Translations under genes and position numbers: made by a program
Assembly (NCBI GenBank): GCA_902772715.1
Contig: CACYBT010000128.1
Coordinates: 1-5,635 of the forward strand
Source: an uncultured Succinivibrio sp.
Lineage (GTDB): Bacteria; Pseudomonadota; Gammaproteobacteria; Enterobacterales; Succinivibrionaceae
Reading direction: 5' to 3'
DNA length: 5,635 bases
Notes under the pieces: model-generated
What the model saw: only the letters and a program-made list of their open reading frames with translations
Database searches by the model: none
Told to the model about the DNA's origin: nothing
In this document: positions 1-5,635 of the stretch, piece by piece
How positions within the stretch are numbered: position 1 is the first letter of the stretch
Layout of the letters: each line of letters opens with the position of its first letter

Positions 1-250
1 GTATTATTGACAATATTATTATTCTGTGATTTTCATAAAAATATAAAATGAAAATAATTGCAGAAATTTACTGATCACTCTCGGATATGATTAAACCTTT
101 GCTTTAAAAAAAATCATATGCCCAAATTAAAGTATTTAGATTTTAATTGGGTGTTACTCCTGTGCTAAGTTCCAAGCCTTTGCAGAAGAATCTCAACCTT
201 CAATGACAATGTTTAAACGCATGGGAAGACCTTATCTTCTATATATAAGT
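1..250. other. AT-rich non-coding left flank
   Basis: No gene with a credible start, ribosome binding site and family resemblance is visible on either strand. The only structure is the candidate hairpin at 121-151. A plus-strand frame open from 140 to the TAG at 377-379 contains a protein-like stretch at 164-229 (KFQAFAEESQPSMTMFKRMG), but it runs antisense into the large gene and I do not recognise it. Confidence 0.5.
106..151 (-). terminator. Possible weak terminator downstream of the c-di-GMP gene
   Basis: CCCAA (121-125) pairs with TTGGG (147-151) and TTAAA (127-131) with TTTAA (142-146), giving a ten-pair stem with one bulged base at 126. On the minus strand an eight-T run (complement of 106-113) follows after seven bases. 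The stem is AT-rich and the gap before the T run is longer than usual, so this is only a candidate. It lies about 100 bases past the stop codon of the large gene. Confidence 0.35.
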
Positions 251-3200
251 TCAATTATGATGGCGGCGATCGTGTATTTTATAGTACTCAGCCTTGTTGG
301 CATACATATTCGTGTCGGCCTTCTTCATCGAGTCACGAATATTTCTGGTATCCTGACACCATTCAAAGCCAACCGCTAGAATTGCATTCTCAATAGATCC
401 GACAGCCCTTGAGATATTATCTCTCACCATATCGAAGGTTCCTAAGGTTACATCCGGCAGCAGTGCCACAAATTCATCTCCGCCGTTGCGGTATACATTT
501 TTTTTGCCACAGAAGCGGAAAAGCAGATTGGCGGCACCGCGTATAGCCTCATCTCCAGCAGCATGCCCACTGTTGTCATTGATGAACTTAAGATTGTTGA
601 GATCTGCAAACACTACACCGGCAATTCCTGAACTCTTCTCAAGTTCCGCCATCTTCTCAAAAAGCGCATTGCGGCTTTTAGCATCCGTAAGCGAATCGTG
701 TGAACTTAAACGTTCGAGTTTATTAAGGGATTTACTTAGTGCCAATCTATCAGCAAAGAAATAGGAGGATGTCTCTAAAAGTCGTCTTATGTCAATCACA
801 TCGTCGACCTTGAAATTCTGCACTCCGATATACCCTGCCAGCCGTCCTTCATTGTAAAGAGGTGCGGCCATAAAATTATGAATATTCACATACTTTAGAT
901 ACTGATATAATCTTCTATTGAAGACTGCCACCGCACCAATATCATTCACAACAACACTGGTGTCATCAAGCAGGATCTTTTCCCAATAAGAGATATATTC
1001 ATAATCAAAAGTCCTCATCTGTTGCATCAGCGAAGATACACCCTTTTTACACCATTCAGCCGTACCATGCACAATCCAGCCTTCGATATCAAACACACAT
1101 AGTCTGTCTGCTACAATCACCTGTCCAAGCAGGTTAAGAGCGGCATTGATGGCAACATTGATATCCTTTTCATTGTTTAAGGTTCTGGACACCTTGATGA
1201 TACAGTCATCGGTAGTCCTGCCTCTTGTCAACGAATCAAAGGTCTTAATATCTTCATCAATAATGGTGAAGACCATGGAGCAACATCCTGGTTTAGAGGT
1301 AGGTGCACAGTAGAACTGCACCCAATGACGGATAATGGCCTCATAGACACGTCCAGAGGTGACTTCACCGAAAGCGACGCGATAGGTTGCTGGCAACCAC
1401 TGCGGATCAGCATTCGGGAATACTTCTTTAAAGGTATGTCCCACCAGATCTTTTAAATGCTTGCCTGAAACCTCACAGTACTTGCTGTTGGCATAGAGGA
1501 ATTCAAGATCAATAACCTTTCTGTCCGCAATGATGGGATGAATGACAGTATAAGCAATTGGAAAATCTGAGTAAGTATCAGGAATATAGATGGAATCAAT
1601 CTTTTCAATACTGTTGCTACTAAGCATGCGTTCGGTAGCAAGATCAATAACTTTCTGCATCCCCGAGGTCTCTGAGCCCTTGGCCACACCGAAATTGGCA
1701 GTAAGACTGCATTTTATGGACAAAACTTCCTTTATAGAGTGGATCTCGTCGCCTAACTTTTGCAGAAGCGTATTTAACCTTTCCTCAGAATTCCTATAGC
1801 AGATAAGGAATTTACTGCCCTGCAAACGTCCCACACTAACCAGAGGCGAAAATATCTGTCTTATTTTCTCAGCAACAGCCTTTATAAGTTTAGCGGAAAT
1901 GTTAGTACCGTATTCACGTCTTAGAAGATAGACAGCCGGCACATCACAAACAATAATGGTGTAATCCAGATTTTGTTCGCGCAGTTCATTGTCCATTTCC
2001 AAAAGAGTCAGTATAATACCTCGTGAATTCATAAAACCAGTTGCTGCATCCACGAAAGATGAATCTCTATTTGTCTTAAAGTTTTGCATCTCGTCACTGA
2101 CATCGACAAAATAGCCAATGAGTCCCACGATTTTACCGTTGCTGTAAATCGGGAACTTGGTAGCAGCAATTGGCTTTAAAACACCATTAACGATACACTG
2201 ACCGTAAGAGTTTCTGATAATCTTACCTTTGGTGAGAACATTGATTTCATCCTCGCGGTAAGGAACATTATTGGCATGCCAGCCCACCTCATCATCGGTA
2301 AGTCCCTTAATCCTGTCTACTGAATCAAGAGAGAAATAGTCAAGGAAAGGCTGGCTGACACCAACGAAACGCCGCTCCTTATCCTTCCAGAAAAACTTGA
2401 TATCAGACTGATTCAAAAGCGACTGCCACATGGATAAATCTAACTCATGCTTGGTGTTAGCCTTGTCAGCGTTATCCGTGGACAAAACGTGTGATAAGGC
2501 CTCATCCACTTCATACTGGAACTCAAGTGATGAGAGTTTTATGCAGGCTAGCATTTGTCTGTTATCGGATTCAGGAAGCATGATAATGACAATATCCTTC
2601 CACTCATAATCGCCATTGGCATTTTTGATACGGAAGAAATCCTCATAATAGCCACGATTAAAAGAGCTGATTTTGTCAATCACAAAATCATGTTCCATCA
2701 TTTGTCTAAAACGCTTAAGATCATCTGGAAAAATATGACGCTGCTGATAATTGGTATAGAAAGCCTTAAGTCCATAGATAGTCTCACCGTTGGTCTCATT
2801 AGGGAGATCAATGACAATGACAGTTCTTGAATCCGCCATGGTATCAATAAGATAAATACTGTCATAGATAGACAGAATATTGCGCAACGTATTATCCAAA
2901 AGCACGTTCTGGCTTGTGCCATAATCGTAATTGGTGGCGTCAATATGAGCCAAAAGCAGTGAGGTAGTGATGTCCTGTACTACAAGTTCAAAGGAAAACA
3001 GGTAATAGCGGTCGCGATCGACAAAGGCCATCGTCACCTCGCCACCGTTATCAATGGCGCGCTGTGCAAGATTGCGGAATTTAAGCCCCAAGGATGAATC
3101 AGCCATGTTCATGTTGATTTCGATAACCTCGGCATCGGTTAACTGTTCACTGACAATACTGTTTTTATAGGCGTAATTCTCATATAAAAGTCTAAACTTC

Positions 3201-4633
3201 TTGTCCTTACCATACAAAAACAGTGCAGTAGGCTTTTCACTTGAGATTTCCACAAGTCCTGCCTTGTCATAGAATGCAGCCATCTCACGGGATTCAATAT
3301 CCATGTGCTTAGAGGCCATATATTCCTCAAATTCAGCGAAACTTAGAGGCCTGCTGTAGTAATAGCCCTGAATCTTTTCACAGCCAATCTGCTTAAGAAA
3401 TTCTAACTGCTCCTTGGTCTCCACACCTTCGGCGAGGGTATGGATACCAAGTTTTTTTGCCATCTGCACAGTCTGATTAATGATGATTTTCGAGCGTTCA
3501 TTTAAATTGCGCAGAAACACCATATCAATCTTGATTTCATTGAAATTGAAATCCTTGAGCACATTGAGTGAGGAATATCCTGATCCGTAATCATCCATCC
3601 ATACATCCACACCTACTTCATGAAAGCGTTCAATCATGCTGCGCATCAGCGAACTATCTTTAATCACAGCCGACTCGGTAATCTCCACAAAAAAGAAATC
3701 TGAAGGAAGATTAAACTCTTTTATGATGTTTTCAATACCTACAACAGGATCTCCTACCGCAAAATCATTACGCGAGAAGTTGATGGAAACTGGCAGCACC
3801 GGTTTACCGGAATCAAGACGCTGACGCATCATCTGAGCGGTGCGTCTGGCAATAGCAAGATCAAGATTTAGTGACAGATAATTATTTTCAAGGATAGAAA
3901 TAAACTGCCCCGGCTGCAAAAAACCGTAAGTTGGATCTTCCCAGCGTGCCAGCGCCTCAAAACTGCAGAGTTTACCGGTGAGAGTTCTTACCACCGGCTG
4001 AAAATAGACACGGATCCAGCCCCTTTCAATGGCCTGATCGATATGCGAGATGATATAGGACTTTAAAAGATAGTCCGCACTCATCTTTTCGTTAAACCAG
4101 GTATACTTGGACTCATAGGAAATTCTGTTGACATCCGAGGCCATCTTGGCGCGGTCTGAAGCATAGATAACATTTTCCTCAGGTCCTGACAGTGCATAAA
4201 TTCCGGCACTTACCTTAAGAGTTTTTCCTGAATTGACGCACTCTAATTTTTCAAAAACATTCTTTAACCTAGATTCAATACTCTCGGCATTACTAACGAT
4301 GACAAAATGATCCGAGCCTAAACGGCAGCAGTGTTCTCTATCAAAGGTCGCGATAAGAATATTGGCAAAAGCCTGAATAAGTCTATCCCCCTCATCAAAG
4401 CCAAAACTGATATTAAAGACCTTCATACCGGCAAGGTCAAAATAGACCATAACCGCGGTATCCTCGTTTGTAAAGATCTCTTCAAGTATTTTTTGCGCAG
4501 TATTCTTGAAACATCCGATGCCAGCAAGCCCAGTTAACTGATCATAACCTGTAGGAGCTACAGAATTTAGGCTAGCATTGAGGCTATCATCAGTAATCGC
4601 CTGATATTTAGAATGCGTTCTTTCATTCTTCAT
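251..4633 (-). CDS. Large bifunctional c-di-GMP turnover protein (GGDEF-EAL-PAS-GGDEF-PAS-GAF-GGDEF)
   Basis: Cytoplasmic 1460-residue protein predicted both to hydrolyse and to synthesise c-di-GMP; no signal peptide or membrane segment is visible. Domains by residue: GGDEF-like 28-182, keeping D66, N74 and D83 but with signature GSDHF (106-110); EAL 188-438 with EAL 226-228, N285, E317, D347/D348 (DDYGSGYSS), K368, E402 and Q422, so phosphodiesterase activity is likely; two weak PAS-like segments about 465-567 and 577-704; PAS 733-850; degenerate GGDEF 858-1012 with QGSKF (938-942); PAS-like 1018-1128; GAF 1140-1300 (core FMAAPLYNEGRLAGYIGVQN, 1254-1273); canonical GGDEF 1308-1455 with D1344, N1352, D1361 and GGDEF 1384-1388, so cyclase activity is likely. 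No RxxD inhibitory site precedes any of the three signatures. The ATG start is supported by a GAGGGG ribosome binding site five bases upstream; the stop is TGA. It stands alone, with no operon partner in the window. The ligands of the PAS and GAF domains, and the net direction of activity, cannot be read from sequence. Confidence 0.95.
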   Translation of the reverse strand: MKNERTHSKYQAITDDSLNASLNSVAPTGYDQLTGLAGIGCFKNTAQKILEEIFTNEDTAVMVYFDLAGMKVFNISFGFDEGDRLIQAFANILIATFDREHCCRLGSDHFVIVSNAESIESRLKNVFEKLECVNSGKTLKVSAGIYALSGPEENVIYASDRAKMASDVNRISYESKYTWFNEKMSADYLLKSYIISHIDQAIERGWIRVYFQPVVRTLTGKLCSFEALARWEDPTYGFLQPGQFISILENNYLSLNLDLAIARRTAQMMRQRLDSGKPVLPVSINFSRNDFAVGDPVVGIENIIKEFNLPSDFFFVEITESAVIKDSSLMRSMIERFHEVGVDVWMDDYGSGYSSLNVLKDFNFNEIKIDMVFLRNLNERSKIIINQTVQMAKKLGIHTLAEGVETKEQLEFLKQIGCEKIQGYYYSRPLSFAEFEEYMASKHMDIESREMAAFYDKAGLVEISSEKPTALFLYGKDKKFRLLYENYAYKNSIVSEQLTDAEVIEINMNMADSSLGLKFRNLAQRAIDNGGEVTMAFVDRDRYYLFSFELVVQDITTSLLLAHIDATNYDYGTSQNVLLDNTLRNILSIYDSIYLIDTMADSRTVIVIDLPNETNGETIYGLKAFYTNYQQRHIFPDDLKRFRQMMEHDFVIDKISSFNRGYYEDFFRIKNANGDYEWKDIVIIMLPESDNRQMLACIKLSSLEFQYEVDEALSHVLSTDNADKANTKHELDLSMWQSLLNQSDIKFFWKDKERRFVGVSQPFLDYFSLDSVDRIKGLTDDEVGWHANNVPYREDEINVLTKGKIIRNSYGQCIVNGVLKPIAATKFPIYSNGKIVGLIGYFVDVSDEMQNFKTNRDSSFVDAATGFMNSRGIILTLLEMDNELREQNLDYTIIVCDVPAVYLLRREYGTNISAKLIKAVAEKIRQIFSPLVSVGRLQGSKFLICYRNSEERLNTLLQKLGDEIHSIKEVLSIKCSLTANFGVAKGSETSGMQKVIDLATERMLSSNSIEKIDSIYIPDTYSDFPIAYTVIHPIIADRKVIDLEFLYANSKYCEVSGKHLKDLVGHTFKEVFPNADPQWLPATYRVAFGEVTSGRVYEAIIRHWVQFYCAPTSKPGCCSMVFTIIDEDIKTFDSLTRGRTTDDCIIKVSRTLNNEKDINVAINAALNLLGQVIVADRLCVFDIEGWIVHGTAEWCKKGVSSLMQQMRTFDYEYISYWEKILLDDTSVVVNDIGAVAVFNRRLYQYLKYVNIHNFMAAPLYNEGRLAGYIGVQNFKVDDVIDIRRLLETSSYFFADRLALSKSLNKLERLSSHDSLTDAKSRNALFEKMAELEKSSGIAGVVFADLNNLKFINDNSGHAAGDEAIRGAANLLFRFCGKKNVYRNGGDEFVALLPDVTLGTFDMVRDNISRAVGSIENAILAVGFEWCQDTRNIRDSMKKADTNMYANKAEYYKIHDRRHHN

Positions 4634-4638
4634 AATAA

Positions 4639-4644
4639 CCCCTC
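4639..4644 (-). promoter_or_regulatory. Ribosome binding site of the c-di-GMP gene
   Basis: On the minus strand this reads GAGGGG followed by TTATT and then the ATG at 4633. It is a strong purine-rich Shine-Dalgarno match at five-base spacing and supports the chosen start over downstream in-frame ATG codons. Confidence 0.8.
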
Positions 4645-4914
4645 AAACTACAGTTAAAAACAAGCGACAAAAAACACCAAAGATTTCAAGCACAACAGTC
4701 TGCTCTTCATAAGATTTAGGTATCTAATAGATAAGAATGATTATGTCTTACCCCATACCAAACCTGTGTATGCAACTCTGCATCTAGCGCTATTTATGTC
4801 ATATCATATTCAAGCATGTCAATAAATAAGTACCACTTTTATTATTCTACTTTTAATCTGTATGTTCATCTAGTCGTTATTACAAAATCTCCCTAAAATA
4901 TTCATATCAAAATA
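4645..4914. other. AT-rich intergenic region and probable leader of the c-di-GMP gene
   Basis: This stretch separates the large minus-strand gene from the plus-strand gene remnant. Besides the candidate promoter I see no credible open frame, RNA gene or strong hairpin. The part nearest the gene (about 4645-4786) would be its untranslated leader. I could not match it to a c-di-GMP riboswitch or any other known leader RNA by eye. Confidence 0.5.
4793..4822 (-). promoter_or_regulatory. Candidate sigma-70 promoter for the c-di-GMP gene
   Basis: On the minus strand a perfect TTGACA (complement of 4817-4822) is followed after 18 bases by CATAAA (complement of 4793-4798), a 4/6 match to TATAAT. If used, transcription would start near 4786 and leave a leader of roughly 150 bases before the ATG. 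The -35 is convincing and the -10 only fair. The region is AT-rich, so chance matches are likely. I found no better pair nearer the gene. Confidence 0.35.
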
Positions 4915-4956
4915 CCAAATGGAATCAGCAATGGAGATTATCTCCATGCCACATGA

Positions 4957-5209
4957 CCTAAAGGACATGGATAAGGCGTTATCTATTTCGAGGTAGAAGA
5001 CAATGGAGATGTCTGCGGTTTAGATACTGGCAAAGATCCCCTTATAGATAGCAGATATCGCATTCGTGACAAAATACAGCAAAGAATCTTTGTGAATTAA
5101 AAGCTATTAAAGATGAAGATGGCAAGACGATTAAAAAGTCTTTGCAAAAGGTGCAGATATTCCTAATTCATTCGATGGTAGATTGCCCCTTATTCTTTTA
5201 AAACTATAG
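4957..5209 (+). pseudogene. Frameshifted remnant of an AlbA_2-like (Schlafen/divergent AAA type) domain gene
   Basis: Three consecutive plus-strand frames together read like one AlbA_2-type domain. The frame starting at 4975 gives GVIYFEVEDNGDVCGLDTGK then DPLID and RIRDKIQ, ending at TAA 5098-5100. A second frame (about 5082-5150) gives CELKAIKDEDGKTIKK. A third (5147-5209) gives KGADIPNSFDGRLP and ends at TAG 5207-5209. In intact family members the order is a GGxIYxGVxDxGxVxG strand-turn, then a DPLID helix, then a DGKTI strand and a KGxxxPY segment, so the order fits. Stops at 4954-4956 and 4972-4974 and at least two frame changes mean it cannot make the protein. The upstream and downstream parts of the original gene are not recognisable here. 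Family members are often annotated as ATP-binding or DNA/RNA-binding proteins; the original role is unknown. The identification rests on motif recall, not a search. Confidence 0.6.
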
Positions 5210-5251
5210 ATATAGTATACGCATTAAATAATAGCGTAATAACTTAACATA

Positions 5252-5260
5252 TGCTATAAT
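5252..5260 (+). promoter_or_regulatory. Extended -10 promoter of the transposase gene
   Basis: TGC directly followed by TATAAT (5255-5260) is a perfect extended -10 element, lying 18 bases before the transposase ATG. No recognisable -35 hexamer sits 16-18 bases upstream, which is acceptable for extended -10 promoters. The short leader suits an insertion-sequence promoter. Confidence 0.6.
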
Positions 5261-5266
5261 AGTGAT

Positions 5267-5274
5267 GGGGGTGA
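5267..5274 (+). promoter_or_regulatory. Ribosome binding site of the transposase gene
   Basis: GGGGGTGA ends four bases before the ATG at 5279 and resembles AGGAGGTGA. It supports this start codon. Confidence 0.65.
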
Positions 5275-5278
5275 TATT

Positions 5279-5635
5279 ATGAAAATCCATCGCTTTATAC
5301 ATAATCCAAAAAGTCTATTAGAAGAAGGACAACAAATTGTAAAACAAAGCGCCGATAATAAATTCGTTCATCGTGTTTCTATGGTTAACTTATTGTTGAG
5401 TGGTATGACACCAAGCGAACTTTCACAATATTGCGGGGATGGAGAAAGAACTTTAAATACATGGGTGAAGCGAGTTGATGAGGAAGGATGGCAGGCTCTT
5501 GTTGCTGTAAAACAAAAAGGACGACCTAGCTTATTGACGGATGAACAAATAAGCGAGATCAAACTGGCAGTTAATGAAGATCCTGAAAATCATGGATATC
5601 ATGTGTGGGATGGTCCTGCTTTATCCGACTATATA
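5279..5635 (+). CDS. IS630-family transposase, N-terminal part (runs off the window)
   Basis: The first 119 codons are open and continue past the window edge. The protein begins MKIHRFIHNP. Residues about 29-75 form a helix-turn-helix of the type found at the start of IS630/Tc1-mariner transposases (VSMVNLLLSGMTPSELSQYC, then RTLNTWVKRVDEEGWQAL). A GRPSLLTDEQ linker follows at 81-90, then the start of a second, winged helix-turn-helix region (about 91-119, with the characteristic DPENHGY). These domains bind the element's terminal inverted repeats. The catalytic DDE domain should lie downstream and is not in view, so I cannot tell whether the gene is intact or split by a programmed frameshift as in some IS630 members. 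It has its own extended -10 promoter and ribosome binding site. An orphan helix-turn-helix protein of the same origin is the main alternative. Confidence 0.85.
   Translation, partial: MKIHRFIHNPKSLLEEGQQIVKQSADNKFVHRVSMVNLLLSGMTPSELSQYCGDGERTLNTWVKRVDEEGWQALVAVKQKGRPSLLTDEQISEIKLAVNEDPENHGYHVWDGPALSDYI

Noticed and set aside
7..35. TTGACA at 7-12 as a plus-strand promoter
   Set aside because: No acceptable -10 hexamer at 16-18 bases and no gene downstream on that strand.
486..764. Plus-strand 92-codon open frame
   Set aside because: It lies entirely antisense to the conserved C-terminal GGDEF domain, has no ribosome binding site, and its serine/arginine-rich product looks like an antisense shadow.
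2555..2830. Plus-strand 91-codon open frame
   Set aside because: Antisense to the PAS-like part of the large gene; no ribosome binding site or family resemblance.
4828..4838. AAGT-ACC-ACTT hairpin followed by T-rich sequence
   Set aside because: Only four base pairs with a three-base loop; too weak for a terminator.
4919..4996. Short plus-strand frame starting ATG at 4919 (25 codons)
   Set aside because: No ribosome binding site and no recognisable product; it overlaps the AlbA_2-like remnant in another frame and is best seen as part of decayed sequence.
5368..5562. Minus-strand 64-codon open frame
   Set aside because: Antisense to the transposase helix-turn-helix coding sequence, whose plus-strand reading is a recognisable family.

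Overview
This 5.6 kb window is dominated by one very large minus-strand gene (251-4633). It encodes a 1460-residue, apparently soluble, multidomain cyclic-di-GMP signalling protein. The gene is flanked by AT-rich intergenic DNA on both sides. The right-hand 700 bases hold the frameshifted remains of a gene with an AlbA_2-like (Schlafen/divergent-AAA-type) domain, followed by the 5' part of an IS630-family transposase that runs off the window. The base composition is moderately AT-rich. The GGDEF/EAL/PAS style resembles that of gut-associated bacteria such as Succinivibrionaceae or some Clostridia, but the organism cannot be fixed from this sequence.

Layout: 1-250 is non-coding, with one weak hairpin that could end the large gene. 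251-4633 (minus) is the c-di-GMP protein. From its N terminus I read a near-canonical but substituted GGDEF domain (signature GSDHF), an EAL phosphodiesterase domain with all expected catalytic motifs, two weak PAS-like segments, a clear PAS domain, a second and clearly dead GGDEF domain (QGSKF), another PAS-like domain, a GAF domain, and a C-terminal GGDEF domain with the canonical signature. It has a good ribosome binding site and a candidate promoter about 160 bases upstream. About 4957-5209 (plus) is the AlbA_2-like remnant, broken by stops and frameshifts. From 5279 onwards (plus) comes the IS630-type transposase N terminus, preceded by a textbook extended -10 promoter and a ribosome binding site.

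The large protein probably works alone: several cytoplasmic sensor domains feed one intact c-di-GMP-degrading domain and one intact c-di-GMP-making domain in a single chain. The right flank is a mobile-DNA zone unrelated to that function. I see no CRISPR array, RNA gene, riboswitch or obvious new defence system. The most unusual content is the nine-domain architecture and the broken AlbA_2-like gene next to the insertion sequence.
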